Source: Pseudovibrio exalbescens DSM 16456
Lineage (GTDB): Bacteria; Pseudomonadota; Alphaproteobacteria; Rhizobiales; Stappiaceae
NCBI RefSeq assembly: GCF_000422785.1
Contig: NZ_AUGS01000016.1
Coordinates: 1-64,000, forward strand
DNA length: 64,000 bases
Direction of reading: 5' to 3'
Each line of letters starts with the position of its first letter. The first letter of the stretch is position 1. The notes beneath the pieces are model-generated. The model was not told the DNA's origin. It searched no databases and saw only the letters and a list, made by a program, of their open reading frames with translations. Of the stretch, positions 7,968-17,191 are shown in pieces. Both the position numbers and the translations under genes were made by a program.

Positions 7968-9452
7968 TCAATCTAGGCCAATTTTGGCTTTCAACATGTC
8001 GGAAACAGCTTGTGGGTTGGCTTTCCCCTTGGAGGCCTTCATCACCTGACCGACAAACCAACCGAGCATGCCCGGCTTTTCCTTAGCCTGCTCTGCCTTT
8101 TCGGCGTTTGCAGCAAGAATCTTGTCCACAATGGCCTCAATGGCCCCAAGGTCGGTCACCTGCTTCATGCCACGTTCTTCCACGATTGTGGCTGGATCCC
8201 CGCCTTCGGTCCATACGATCTCGAAGAGGTCCTTGGCGATCTTGCCGGAGATGGCGCCCGACTTGATCAGATCAATGATGCTGCCCAACTGATCGGAATT
8301 CACCGGAGAATCCGCAAGCGCCAAGCCTTCCTTGTTCAGGCGGCCGAACAACTCGTTGATCACCCAGTTGGCGGCCAGCTTGGCATCACGCCCCTTGGCG
8401 ACTTTTTCGAAGAAGTCGGCAGAAGAGCGCTCAACGATCAGGATATCCGCATCGTAAGCTGTCAGACCGTAATCGCGGATGAAGCGATCCTTCTTTTCGT
8501 CCGGCAATTCGGTCAGGTGTGCCGCAAGACCATCCACATACTCCTGGCTGAACTCCAACGGCAGCAGATCTGGGTCCGGGAAGTAGCGATAGTCGTGCGC
8601 CTCTTCCTTGGAGCGCATGGACCGCGTTTCGCCCTTTACGGCATCGAACAAGCGAGTTTCCTGATCAATTTCGCCGCCATCTTCCAAAATACCGATTTGG
8701 CGACGGGCCTCATACTCGATCGCCTGACCGACAAAGCGGATTGAGTTGACGTTCTTGATTTCACACCGCGTCCCGAACTCGCCCCCCGGACGACGCACGG
8801 AAACGTTCACATCGGCGCGCATGGACCCCTGGTCCATGTTGCCATCACAAGTACCCAGATACCGCAAGATGGTGCGCAACTTGGTCAGGTAGGCTTTAGC
8901 CTCATCGGCGCAGCGAATGTCCGGCTTGGACACGATTTCCATCAGCGCCACGCCAGACCGGTTCAAGTCAACAAAGGACATGGTCGGATGCTGGTCGTGC
9001 AACGACTTGCCGGCGTCCTGCTCGAGGTGCAGGCGCTCAATGCCCACTTCCACCTGTTCGCCGTCCTTCATGTCCAAAAGGACCTTGCCCTCACCGACAA
9101 TCGGCTGCTTGAACTGAGAAATCTGATAGCCCTGCGGCAGGTCGGGATAGAAATAGTTCTTGCGATCGAAAACCGACTTCAGGTTGATCTGCGCCTTAAG
9201 CCCCAGGCCGGTGCGGATCGCCTGACGCACACACTCTTCGTTGATAACGGGCAGCATACCCGGCATGGCCGCATCAACAAGGCTCACATTCGCATTAGGA
9301 TCATTGCCAAAGCTGGTGGAAGCGCCCGAGAAAAGCTTGGCCTCGGAGGTCACCTGTGCGTGCACCTCCATACCGATCACGATTTCCCAGTCGCCCGTTG
9401 CGCCCTTGATAAACTTCTTCGGGTCCGGCGTCCGTGTATCGACAATCGTCAT
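7968..9452 (-). CDS. gatB: Aspartyl/glutamyl-tRNA amidotransferase subunit B
   Basis: GatB (494 residues) is the kinase/tRNA-binding subunit of GatCAB, which converts misacylated Glu-tRNA(Gln) or Asp-tRNA(Asn) to the amide form. Motifs include [13 protein letters not shown] at the N-terminus, [30 protein letters not shown] and the C-terminal YqeY-like domain ending [19 protein letters not shown]. The start at 9452 matches the family N-terminus and has AGGA upstream. Its partners gatC and gatA lie about 4 kb away on the same strand, separated by unrelated genes, so this subunit has its own transcription unit with a strong terminator. Confidence 0.97.
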   Translation of the reverse strand: MTIVDTRTPDPKKFIKGATGDWEIVIGMEVHAQVTSEAKLFSGASTSFGNDPNANVSLVDAAMPGMLPVINEECVRQAIRTGLGLKAQINLKSVFDRKNYFYPDLPQGYQISQFKQPIVGEGKVLLDMKDGEQVEVGIERLHLEQDAGKSLHDQHPTMSFVDLNRSGVALMEIVSKPDIRCADEAKAYLTKLRTILRYLGTCDGNMDQGSMRADVNVSVRRPGGEFGTRCEIKNVNSIRFVGQAIEYEARRQIGILEDGGEIDQETRLFDAVKGETRSMRSKEEAHDYRYFPDPDLLPLEFSQEYVDGLAAHLTELPDEKKDRFIRDYGLTAYDADILIVERSSADFFEKVAKGRDAKLAANWVINELFGRLNKEGLALADSPVNSDQLGSIIDLIKSGAISGKIAKDLFEIVWTEGGDPATIVEERGMKQVTDLGAIEAIVDKILAANAEKAEQAKEKPGMLGWFVGQVMKASKGKANPQAVSDMLKAKIGLD

Positions 9453-9668
9453 GCGATCATTTTCCTGTCTTTTGCGTTGAAGCTGCCTCGGAACATGCCC
9501 CTGCTTAAGCGGGTGAAGACAGCCGCATGTAAACTCAATTGGCTTGGGTAGTCCGTTATTCATAAAGAGGCAAGCCAGTGTCTTGCTGTTTTTTTGAACA
9601 CGGCCAATTTATCGCCTAAAAACTGGTGCGCAGCTTTCGCTGCCGCGCTGCTCCCTACGAAAAACCCG

Positions 9669-9962
9669 CTAGGTTCGCGCCCAGCGCAGGTAGATCAAAC
9701 GCGCAATGATGGCCGCAATGGCCCCGCCAACAAGACGGAACGGAAACAGCGCCAAAGCCCCGACCTCATGAGACGGGACAAGAGGCAAGCCGGTGAGTCG
9801 CACCAGTGCCTCTACAAACAAGCTGACCGCTGCCGCCCCAAACCCGGCAATCAGAAACTTTGCCTTTTGATCACAGCGCAGGCCCATAAGGGCTCCGATC
9901 AACAAGGCCAACGGATTGATCAGCCCTGCAAACCCTATCAACACAGTCCAACTGTCGGTCAT
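9669..9962 (-). CDS. Small integral membrane protein of unknown function
   Basis: The 97-residue product has about three hydrophobic helices (LIGFAGLINPLALLIGALMG, FLIAGFGAAAVSLFVEALV, ALFPFRLVGGAIAAIIARLIY), consistent with an inner-membrane protein. I do not recognise a named family. It lies upstream of gatB on the same strand with a gap of about 215 bases, so co-transcription is possible but not compelled. A glycine/alanine-rich helix pattern suggests tight helix packing. Confidence 0.65.
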   Translation of the reverse strand: MTDSWTVLIGFAGLINPLALLIGALMGLRCDQKAKFLIAGFGAAAVSLFVEALVRLTGLPLVPSHEVGALALFPFRLVGGAIAAIIARLIYLRWART

Positions 9963-10306
9963 TTCGCCTGCGCCCCCATACCCTGCAACCAGTGTTCGTG
10001 CCTACGGTGTTTCACTAGGGCGTTCAGAGCACACTCTCAAGTGTTTTTCTTGGCCAGACCCAATTTGATTTGCGTTCAGGTGTGGCGCAAATGTCCTAGT
10101 CACTCCCCCAGGCCAAGTGTATAAACCGACTATCTTTCGAATGGAGTTTTGATGTCTTCCAGCCTTGAGGCCCGGTAGGGCCCTGTCGGTCCGCTGATAA
10201 GCACCGTACAGGGCACACACACAACAAACCGCCTGATGATCGACCGCTTTTCCCATAACAAAGCGGCGAAACGGGCACGTGTGTATCCAACAAGCTCCAA
10301 GAACCA
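9963..10306. other. Intergenic region before yjhX with a stable hairpin
   Basis: No convincing gene. The best structure is at 10180-10214: a 7-base stem (GCCCTGT/ACAGGGC) continues after a one-base bulge into a 4-base stem (CGGT/ACCG) closing a 12-base loop, about 95 bases before yjhX. A weak hairpin with a T tail lies at 10031-10048. A leader or promoter function for yjhX is plausible; nothing is proven. Confidence 0.35.
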
Positions 10307-10564
10307 ATGGATATTTCAAAAGCTGAACAGCGCATCATGCATGTGTTGGCGCAGGGCGGATGCTTGCGCGCCGAAAAAGACAACAACGGAAAGATTATCG
10401 ACATCGAATGTATCACGCGCGACGGCTGGTACCTGTCGGGCATGACAATTCTGTTGTTCCGAAAACTCAAACATAAAGGTCTGATCAAGAGCCGCAATGG
10501 CGGTCCATACAGAGCAACGCGCCTCGGTCTGGTGCGTGTACGCTCACAGGCCGACAACCGCTGA
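10307..10564 (+). CDS. yjhX: YjhX family (UPF0386) putative toxin
   Basis: The 85-residue protein aligns by eye along its whole length with E. coli YjhX/UPF0386: SKAEQRIMHVLAQGG at the start, a central KIIDIECITRDGW, FRKLKHKGLIKSRNGGPYRAT and the ending RVRSQADNR. In E. coli YjhX is reported as a toxin acting on topoisomerase I with the acetyltransferase YjhQ as antitoxin. No yjhQ-like gene adjoins it here, so it is an orphan. UPF0386 proteins also occur alone in alphaproteobacteria and may have another role. The ribosome binding site is weak. Confidence 0.85.
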   Translation: MDISKAEQRIMHVLAQGGCLRAEKDNNGKIIDIECITRDGWYLSGMTILLFRKLKHKGLIKSRNGGPYRATRLGLVRVRSQADNR

Positions 10565-10570
10565 CCCAAC

Positions 10571-10599
10571 GCTCCCCACCCTTTTCTGCGGTGGGGAGC
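10571..10599. terminator. Bidirectional hairpin between yjhX and the FAD oxidoreductase
   Basis: A perfect 10-base GC-rich stem (GCTCCCCACC/GGTGGGGAGC) with a 9-base loop sits between two convergent genes, 6 bases after yjhX and 5 bases before the stop of the minus-strand gene. The T tract is poor on both sides, so efficiency is uncertain. Confidence 0.65.
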
Positions 10600-10604
10600 A
10601 TTTA

Positions 10605-11735
10605 TCAAGTCTTCAACGCATCCGCTGCGAGTTGCGCCAGGGACAAGGCTGCCGTCAACCCTGGTGACTCAATACCGGCAAAGGCGACCAGCCCTTCGAT
10701 TCCAAGATCCGTGGGTGAGAGCACCTGAAAATCTGCTGCCGGCGCCCCTTCAGGCACGACTTTGGGCCGTACACCGGTGTAATCCGGTCGCAAACTGCCT
10801 GCCTCCAAGTCAGGCCAATATCGGCGAATGGCGTTGTAAAACCGCTCGAGACGAACCTGCGAAACCCCATAGTCGATTTCTTCGGGTGATGTGACCTCAA
10901 GCCATTCCACGTCGGGGCCAAAACGACCTTGACCCCCAAGGTCCAGCGTCAGGTGAACGCCGAGCCCACCCGGCTCAGGAACGGGATACACAAGATGCGA
11001 AAACGGCACCCGACCATCATGGGCAAAGTAGTTGCCCTTGGCATAATACCGGCTGGGCAGCTTCGTTTTGAGGCGCGGTGCGAGCGCTTTCAAAACATCA
11101 ACGCCGTACAAACCACAGGCTACCACCAGTTGACGACATGTCAGTTGAAAGCCATCGGCCATTTGCAGACAAAACAGCGCCCCTGACTGCTCCACACGCT
11201 CGATACGTGTGCGCAAAACAACTTCGCCACCTCGCGCCTCCAACGAGCTCTGAAGGGCCATCATTAGCCCGTGACTGTCAACAATGCCTGTAGACGGCGA
11301 ATAAAGCGCTCCTTCGCAAAACAGCTCCGGCTCGAGTTGGTGTACCTCCCGCGCATCCATCAGAACCAGATCATCGACCCCATTGGCAGTGGCTTGCGCC
11401 TGAAGCCGCACGAGATCCGGCAATTGAGCCTTGTCCGTTGCCACAATCAGTTTGCCAAGGCGCTGATGGTCGACCCCGTGACGCGCACAAAACTCGTAGA
11501 TCAGATGCTTGCCCTTTACACAGCACTGTGCCTTCAACGAGCCTGTCGGATAGTACAAGCCGGCATGGATTACCTCCGAGTTGCGCGAGGAAGTCTCCGC
11601 CCCAATGTTGGAATGTTGTTCAAGTACCATGACACGGGTTCCAGCTACCGCCAGTTCCCGAGCCACAGCCAAACCAACAACACCGGCCCCAATGACCACC
11701 GTGTCAGCATCTGCGCCCGATATCAGGTGCACCAT
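10605..11735 (-). CDS. FAD-dependent oxidoreductase, L-2-hydroxyglutarate oxidase-like
   Basis: The 376-residue protein starts with a dinucleotide-binding motif (VVIGAGVVGLAVARELA) and has the DAO-family signature of the LhgO/YgaF group: EQHSNIGAETSSRNSEVIHAGLYYPTGSLKA, STGIVDSHGLMMALQ and the C-terminal GLVAFAGIESPGLTAALSLAQLAA. Relatives oxidise L-2-hydroxyglutarate or similar 2-hydroxy acids using membrane quinones or oxygen. The substrate here is inferred from family resemblance only. The start at 11735 is chosen over an upstream in-frame codon because GGGAGGAG lies just before it. It is probably transcribed alone. Confidence 0.85.
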   Translation of the reverse strand: MVHLISGADADTVVIGAGVVGLAVARELAVAGTRVMVLEQHSNIGAETSSRNSEVIHAGLYYPTGSLKAQCCVKGKHLIYEFCARHGVDHQRLGKLIVATDKAQLPDLVRLQAQATANGVDDLVLMDAREVHQLEPELFCEGALYSPSTGIVDSHGLMMALQSSLEARGGEVVLRTRIERVEQSGALFCLQMADGFQLTCRQLVVACGLYGVDVLKALAPRLKTKLPSRYYAKGNYFAHDGRVPFSHLVYPVPEPGGLGVHLTLDLGGQGRFGPDVEWLEVTSPEEIDYGVSQVRLERFYNAIRRYWPDLEAGSLRPDYTGVRPKVVPEGAPAADFQVLSPTDLGIEGLVAFAGIESPGLTAALSLAQLAADALKT

Positions 11736-12048
11736 GCTCTCCTCCCTTTGCCACAAGATGGTTTACAGAAGGCAGCAGGCCGGAGGCAATTGATCTAAAG
11801 CACACGATGACTGACAAGCGCAGCAAAAGTAATGCGCCGCGCGGCATTACGGGCATGCACACCAAGAAATATAAAAAATAAAAACTGGATCAATTCTTAG
11901 TTCTAATAATTAAAAAACAGAGACTTCAATAAACTTCATAAAAAAGAAAGTATAATTTGACCAATACGTAAACACCCTGAGTTTGGAATTACTTATAACT
12001 TGATAGTGATATTGTACAGATGTGTAGACTGCAAATCAGGGAGAGATC
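11736..12048. promoter_or_regulatory. AT-rich divergent promoter region
   Basis: The 313-base gap between the FAD oxidoreductase and the chemoreceptor gene contains a strongly AT-rich block (about 11865-12020) and no ORF. It must hold the promoters of both genes. A GGGAGAG ribosome binding site for the chemoreceptor is at about 12039-12045. Individual promoter boxes could not be assigned reliably. Confidence 0.45.
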
Positions 12049-13440
12049 ATGTCTATCCAAAGTGCATGGCTGGGCCGTCACAAAGACACCGGCGGTGAGG
12101 AGCATTCACGCGGTAACGCTGTCATGACAAACACCGCATGGGGGCAAGTGGCAGCTTTGCTTCGCTCATTGAAAAACGCGGAGCCCTTGGAGGAAGGTGA
12201 TGCACTCCCGACAGAAATTGTCGGCTTGGTCCGCGACTTGCAGTCCTCCATGGACGCAGTTGACACCCAAACGCTGGAACGAACGGTGCAATACTCCATC
12301 AACGCCAGTGAGGCCATGGCTTATACGGCAGAACTCAGTACGCATGTGCGTGACACTGATGGTTGGGCACAAACCATGTCCACCGGCGTTGAAGAAATGG
12401 AAAGCGCCATGGCGCAACTTGCCGAAAACGCCAAGGAAACAGCCGAGGCAATTTCGCACCGGCAATCCGTGTTGATTGACTGCGAAAAGGTTACCTTTGC
12501 CGCAGTTGAGTCCAACAAGCAGATTGGCAGTGCCTTTGAAAGCATGCTTCATGCATCGCGGCGTCTGGAAGAGGCAGCAGAGAAGATTTCCAGTTTCGTG
12601 AACACCATTGATGCCCTGTCCAAACAGACCAACTTGTTGGCCTTGAACGCAACGATCGAGGCGGCCCGTGCCGGTGAGGCCGGCAAGGGCTTTTCCGTGG
12701 TTGCCTCGGAAGTCAAAAGCTTGTCCGGGCAAACCCAAAAAGCAACGGATGACATACGGGATCTTATCGGCGAGTTGCAATCCAACCTGACTGAAGTCAG
12801 CTCGAATGTAGAGAGCGTCGGCAGCCACGTTGAAGTCAGCATTCAGCATGCAGAACAAACCGCCGAGCACATCACCGCAATTACCCATAGCGCGACTGAT
12901 ATCGGCCTGAAAGCCAACGAAACCGCCGAGCTGTTGCAACAACAGGGAGAAGCCAACCACGAAATCGCCCGTGGCGTCATCGAGATTGCCGAACATTCTG
13001 CCAAGGCAACAAAAGCCCTCGACAACGTGGTGATCAGCGTAGGACGGTCCGAGGACATCGTCGCGCACCAGTTCGACGAGTTGGCCGGGCGGAACATCTC
13101 CGGTTTCATTCTGCATAAGGCAAAAGCTGATCACATCATTTGGAAGAAGAAACTTGCCGAACTCATGGCTGGCCGCAGCCAGATGACCCCGCAAGAGCTC
13201 AACGACCACCACCAATGCGGACTGGGCAAGTGGTACGACAGCATTACCAGTGAAAACATGCGCCGCCTACCCGCCTTTCAGGCCCTGCTACCTGTCCATG
13301 AAGAAGTCCATCGACAGGGCAAGCTTTGCGCCCAGCGCGTTCATGTCGGGGACCGAGACGGAGCGCTGGAAGCCTATCAACAGATGAGCCACGCCTCAGA
13401 GAGCGTCCTGCGCCATATTGATGAGCTGATCAAGGGCTGA
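12049..13440 (+). CDS. Soluble methyl-accepting chemotaxis protein with CZB domain
   Basis: This 463-residue protein has no membrane segment or HAMP domain, so it should be a cytoplasmic chemoreceptor. The signalling tip is clear at about residues 185-215 ([22 protein letters not shown]). The C-terminus is a chemoreceptor zinc-binding (CZB) domain with the expected ligands: H356, C390 in CGLGKWYD, and the H417/H421 pair in HEEVH. CZB domains bind zinc through a Cys-His core and have been linked to sensing of zinc or hypochlorous acid. It has its own ribosome binding site and is followed by a bidirectional terminator. No other che genes are nearby. Confidence 0.93.
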   Translation: MSIQSAWLGRHKDTGGEEHSRGNAVMTNTAWGQVAALLRSLKNAEPLEEGDALPTEIVGLVRDLQSSMDAVDTQTLERTVQYSINASEAMAYTAELSTHVRDTDGWAQTMSTGVEEMESAMAQLAENAKETAEAISHRQSVLIDCEKVTFAAVESNKQIGSAFESMLHASRRLEEAAEKISSFVNTIDALSKQTNLLALNATIEAARAGEAGKGFSVVASEVKSLSGQTQKATDDIRDLIGELQSNLTEVSSNVESVGSHVEVSIQHAEQTAEHITAITHSATDIGLKANETAELLQQQGEANHEIARGVIEIAEHSAKATKALDNVVISVGRSEDIVAHQFDELAGRNISGFILHKAKADHIIWKKKLAELMAGRSQMTPQELNDHHQCGLGKWYDSITSENMRRLPAFQALLPVHEEVHRQGKLCAQRVHVGDRDGALEAYQQMSHASESVLRHIDELIKG

Positions 13441-13536
13441 CGCGGCGATCCGCTCCAGTTCGATTTATTTGCGGGAACCGGACACATCTTGCCAGACCAG
13501 AGAAGCATGCCAAGCCTAGGTCTTGGCACTGACTAC

Positions 13537-13568
13537 AAAAAAGGCCCCGGAACACGCCGGGGCCTTTT
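13537..13568. terminator. Bidirectional intrinsic terminator
   Basis: An 8-base GC stem (GGCCCCGG/CCGGGGCC) with a 6-base loop is flanked by six A on one side and four T on the other. It can stop both the plus-strand chemoreceptor transcript and the minus-strand gatCA transcript. A second smaller inverted repeat (TGCCAAG/CTTGGCA) lies just upstream at 13508-13528. Confidence 0.88.
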
Positions 13569-13591
13569 GTCATCATCAGCCAAGTGAAAGC

Positions 13592-15070
13592 TTACTTGCT
13601 CCACCAGTTCTCTGGTTTGAAGCTACCGGCAGCTTGCTCGATCACCTCACCCACCTGGAACAGGGTGCCTTCATCGAACGGCTTGCCGATCAACTGCAAG
13701 CCGAGTGGCAGACCGTCTTTGTTGAGGCCGGCCGGAATGGAAATGCCTGGCACACCTGCCATGTTGGCGGTCACGGTGAAAATGTCGTTCAGGTACATGG
13801 TCACCGGATCGGTGATCTCACCGGGGGCGAAGGCCGCATCCGGTGTCGTTGGCGTCAGGATCGCATCAACCCCGTTTTCCCATGCCAGATCGAAGTCACG
13901 TTTGATGAGCGTGCGCACCTTCTGGGCCTTCAGGTAGTAGGCATCATAATAGCCCGCGGACAGCACGTAGGTCCCAATCATCACGCGGCGCTTGACCTCG
14001 TCACCGAAACCGGCAGCACGGGTGTTCTCATACATCTCGATGATGTCATTGCCCGGCACGCGCAAACCATACCGTACGCCATCATAGCGCGCCAGGTTGG
14101 ACGACGCTTCAGCAGGCGCGACGATGTAATAGGCTGGCAGAGCGTATTTGGTGTGCGGCAAGGAAATCTCGACGATCTCCGCCCCCGCATCCTTGAGCCA
14201 GTCAATGCCCTTCTGCCACAACTCGTTGATGGCATCCGGCATGCCGTCCACCCGGTATTCCTTGGGAATACCAATCTTCATGCCCTTCACGGACTTGCCG
14301 ATGAAGCTCTCATAGTCCGGCACGGGTGCATCCACGGAGGTGGTGTCCTTGGCATCAACAGAGGCCATGGACTTCAACAAAATGGCGTTGTCGCGCACGG
14401 TGCGACCAATCGGACCTGCCTGATCCAGAGAAGAGGCAAACGCCACCATGCCCCAACGCGAACAGCGACCATAGGTCGGCTTGATGCCCACAGTACCTGT
14501 CAACGCAGCGGGCTGGCGGATGGAACCACCCGTATCGGACGCCGTCGCCGCAGCGCACAAATGTCCGGCAACGGCTGCAGCAGAACCACCTGACGAGCCA
14601 CCCGGAACCAATGCCGTATCAGAGCCCTGCCGACGCCACGGGTTGATGACATTGCCGTAAAAAGAGGTTTCGTTGGACGAGCCCATGGCGAACTCATCCA
14701 TGTTGAGCTTGCCAAGCATCACCGCGCCGTCGTTCCAAAGATTTTGGGTGACAGTGGATTCGTATTCCGGCTTGAAGCCATCGAGGATGTGAGAGCAGGC
14801 CTGGGTGTGCACGCCCTTGGTGGCATAAAGGTCCTTGATGCCGAGCGGAATGCCTTCCAGCGGGCGAGCCTCTCCGGCGGCGATCCGCTCATCAGATGCC
14901 TTGGCCTGTTCACGCGCCTGTTCGGCGGTAACTGTGATATAGGCGTTGAGGGCCTTGTTGGACTTTTCAATTTCGCCAAGATAGGCGTCGGTCAGTTCCG
15001 TGGCCGTAAATTCGCGGGCAGCGAGTTTGTCCCGCGCCTCTGCGATTGTCAGATCGACAAGCTTTGTCAT
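13592..15070 (-). CDS. gatA: Aspartyl/glutamyl-tRNA amidotransferase subunit A
   Basis: GatA (492 residues) is the glutaminase/amidase subunit of GatCAB, releasing ammonia from glutamine for tRNA-dependent amidation. The amidase-signature catalytic triad is intact: K79 in [10 protein letters not shown], the cis-serine S159 in [13 protein letters not shown] and the nucleophile S183 in [10 protein letters not shown]. Length is normal for the family. It follows gatC with a gap of about 48 bases, forming a gatCA operon that ends at the bidirectional terminator near 13.55 kb. Its partner gatB is unlinked from this operon. Confidence 0.97.
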   Translation of the reverse strand: MTKLVDLTIAEARDKLAAREFTATELTDAYLGEIEKSNKALNAYITVTAEQAREQAKASDERIAAGEARPLEGIPLGIKDLYATKGVHTQACSHILDGFKPEYESTVTQNLWNDGAVMLGKLNMDEFAMGSSNETSFYGNVINPWRRQGSDTALVPGGSSGGSAAAVAGHLCAAATASDTGGSIRQPAALTGTVGIKPTYGRCSRWGMVAFASSLDQAGPIGRTVRDNAILLKSMASVDAKDTTSVDAPVPDYESFIGKSVKGMKIGIPKEYRVDGMPDAINELWQKGIDWLKDAGAEIVEISLPHTKYALPAYYIVAPAEASSNLARYDGVRYGLRVPGNDIIEMYENTRAAGFGDEVKRRVMIGTYVLSAGYYDAYYLKAQKVRTLIKRDFDLAWENGVDAILTPTTPDAAFAPGEITDPVTMYLNDIFTVTANMAGVPGISIPAGLNKDGLPLGLQLIGKPFDEGTLFQVGEVIEQAAGSFKPENWWSK

Positions 15071-15118
15071 CGTTGTAATTCCTTGAAACGGGTAAATTGG
15101 CGAAAGAGGCGGCGGGCC

Positions 15119-15406
15119 TTATTCAACAACCTTGGGCACCATGAAGAAGTTGTCTTCGGAAACCGGTGCGTTCTTGACGATCTTGTCCGCATAACCGCCA
15201 TCGGTCTGACCGTCTTCGCGCATCTTCATCTTCTGCTCGACAACCGACGTCATCGGCTCAACACCGTCAATGTTGACTTCGTCCAACTGCTCGACAAAAC
15301 CCAGAATGGCGTTCAGTTCACCAGTCATTTTTTCAGCTTGCTCATCATCAACCTTGATGCGAGCCAGCCCTGCAACACGCTTTACCGTGTTCAAATCAAC
15401 AGACAT
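15119..15406 (-). CDS. gatC: Aspartyl/glutamyl-tRNA amidotransferase subunit C
   Basis: GatC (95 residues) is the small belt-like subunit that stabilises the GatA-GatB complex. It shows the family pattern [37 protein letters not shown], then EPMTSVV and the C-terminal [10 protein letters not shown]. The start at 15406 is preferred because the family begins [12 protein letters not shown] and a GGAG site precedes it. It heads the gatCA operon and is divergent from the TetR gene. Confidence 0.96.
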   Translation of the reverse strand: MSVDLNTVKRVAGLARIKVDDEQAEKMTGELNAILGFVEQLDEVNIDGVEPMTSVVEQKMKMREDGQTDGGYADKIVKNAPVSEDNFFMVPKVVE

Positions 15407-15587
15407 GCGCTTCTCCGCTTCATGCCGGCACAAAAACCGGCCCTCTTGTTTCTGTCTTGCTATAGCCGGGGGATGGGCGGGATATCAACAACCAGGCCAC
15501 GCTCATCCTCATTTGCAACACCTTTACGAAACTCACGAGGACCGTTAATACTGAGGGATCTCAGTTCCAACCGCTCAGAACACGATC

Positions 15588-16127
15588 ATGGCTGCAAAAC
15601 GAGGCCGACCGCGCGACGCCGCACTCAGCCGAAACATCCTGACCAGTACTTTGGCAGAGGTCGCACAAAACGGATTGCACGGGGCACGGCTTGATGTGAT
15701 TGCAGCTTCAGCCCATACCTCAAAACAAGCGCTCTACCGACGCTGGCCATCAAAGGATGATCTGATATGCGAGGCTGTCCGTCATGGATTTTCGCGAATC
15801 CCGGCGCAACCGCCAGGCTCAGCCTCTTTGATGGACGATCTGCTGGGTGTAACCGCGTGCTTTCAGGAAGCCCTGACCGCCTCACCTTTGGGAAAAGCCT
15901 ATCTGTGCCTTGCGACATCACCGCATACGGCTGCCGAGGCGCGGCTGATTGAGGGCGAACAACGCACCTACTTCAGGCAGATGTTCGTGTTTCATGGCAC
16001 GACAGTGGGCATGGAAGAAAAGATCGACAGCATTCTTGCCCACCTTTTCTACCGTGTGCTCTTGGACAAGCCCCCACTTGGCAACATCGCCCTCAAGAAC
16101 TTCGTCAGCGGCTTGCTACGAGAATAG
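15588..16127 (+). CDS. TetR family transcriptional regulator
   Basis: The 179-residue protein has an N-terminal TetR DNA-binding domain: GRPRDAALSRNILTSTLAEVAQNG followed by the helix-turn-helix ASAHTSKQALYRRWPSKDDLICEAV. The C-terminal domain has a TetR_C-like composition with no recognisable ligand signature. It is divergent from gatC with an intergenic gap of 181 bases and convergent with the membrane protein at 16164. Its targets cannot be deduced. No strong ribosome binding site is visible. Confidence 0.88.
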   Translation: MAAKRGRPRDAALSRNILTSTLAEVAQNGLHGARLDVIAASAHTSKQALYRRWPSKDDLICEAVRHGFSRIPAQPPGSASLMDDLLGVTACFQEALTASPLGKAYLCLATSPHTAAEARLIEGEQRTYFRQMFVFHGTTVGMEEKIDSILAHLFYRVLLDKPPLGNIALKNFVSGLLRE

Positions 16128-16163
16128 CCACCCGCATAGCAGCCACATCATGAAGGCGCACCG

Positions 16164-16775
16164 TCACAATTCGGAGTTTCCAGAATTCGGTGCGATGTCT
16201 TCGGATGGCGCATCCTCGAGGGGCCGTCCAAGAATGTCGACCTGACCGCTCAACGGATGCGACATGACGCGAGCCAGCGGACTTGCGACAAATCCAATGG
16301 CATAATAGATCCATGGCGAAAGGGCCAGGTCGAACAACTGGTTGACGAACTGCCCGATCATGTAAACGATCCCCGCGCCAATCACCGCCGTGACCGCCAT
16401 CAATAGCCAATATACGCTCATACCCAGCACCGGCGACTTGTTGTAGGTCCAGACCATCAAACGGGCTTCCAACATTTCGAAATAAAGGATCGGCCCCTTT
16501 GCTCCTGCAAATGCACCGATCAGAACGCCGATCATCACCAAGGCCAAAACAAAAACCAGAAGGCCATTGTCCGTACTGCTCATGAAGCTTGAGACCGGGA
16601 TCAGGACGGCAACAAGTATTGCCAGATAGATTGAAAACGCCAATGGACGTTTTACGCCCTGAAAAAACATCCAGAACAAGGACCCAATAAGCAGGAAAAC
16701 AATACCAAGAAGGCCTGCCGCCTGATTGACGGACTGCTGAGACTCGTATTCCTCACGGCTAACCCAGCGAACCAT
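16164..16775 (-). CDS. Predicted multi-pass membrane protein of unknown function
   Basis: The 203-residue product has about five hydrophobic segments (for example LLGIVFLLIGSLFWMFF, FSIYLAILVAVLIPV, LVFVLALVMIGVLIGAFAG, VYWLLMAVTAVIGAGIVYMIG and an amphipathic region around WIYYAIGFVASPLARVM). The C-terminus is acidic and hydrophilic. I do not recognise a family. An AAGGTG sequence upstream of the ATG serves as ribosome binding site. It is convergent with the TetR gene. Confidence 0.7.
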   Translation of the reverse strand: MVRWVSREEYESQQSVNQAAGLLGIVFLLIGSLFWMFFQGVKRPLAFSIYLAILVAVLIPVSSFMSSTDNGLLVFVLALVMIGVLIGAFAGAKGPILYFEMLEARLMVWTYNKSPVLGMSVYWLLMAVTAVIGAGIVYMIGQFVNQLFDLALSPWIYYAIGFVASPLARVMSHPLSGQVDILGRPLEDAPSEDIAPNSGNSEL

Positions 16776-17191
16776 GACACAACACCTTTTAAAGTAGAAA
16801 AAAGAGAAACACTACTTATGCGCGTGTCGTGACAACAGGGTGACAAAGTGAAGAAACAATCGGAATGTCGTTTTTCCCCTTGCTAGAAAAACCAATACTT
16901 CCTTGTGTTTCAACACCCTACAAGAACAGGCGTAGTTCAACTTAAACCAAAGGTATGAGACTTGCCTTGGGCAGCCTGCCCTGAAGAAAATAGGCCTCTG
17001 GCCTCAAGCACCCACCTTCACGCCTGCCTGACGCGGCATCGCGGCACCGTGATCGCCTTTGATTGGCGATTTTCAAAGCACTCCCGCAAGGTAAGCGCAT
17101 CAATAGAACAACCCGGATCCATGCCCATAGTCGCCCCAAACGAAATGCCTACACACAAACCGGATACCGGCAATTCTGAGAGGACACTCAC
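16776..17191. other. Intergenic region with a possible small RNA
   Basis: No protein-coding gene is supported in this 416-base gap. Short perfect hairpins occur at 16969-16981 (GGGCA/TGCCC) and 16992-17004 (AGGCC/GGCCT). A terminator-like hairpin at 17052-17073 (ATCGCC/GGCGAT followed by TTTT) ends the cluster. Together they could mark a small plus-strand RNA of roughly 120 bases or a structured leader of the YHS gene. No known RNA family was recognised. Confidence 0.3.
17052..17074 (+). terminator. Terminator-like hairpin upstream of the YHS gene
   Basis: A 6-base stem (ATCGCC/GGCGAT) with a 7-base loop is followed by four T. No annotated gene ends just upstream, so it would terminate either an unannotated small RNA or act as an attenuator for the YHS-domain gene. 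Confidence 0.45.

Noticed and set aside
10096-10608. 170-codon minus-strand frame over yjhX
   Set aside because: It overlaps a full-length YjhX homologue and a terminator hairpin; no homologous motif is visible.
12166-13215. 349-codon minus-strand frame opposite the chemoreceptor
   Set aside because: It is a mirror of the coding periodicity of the chemoreceptor, with no known domain.
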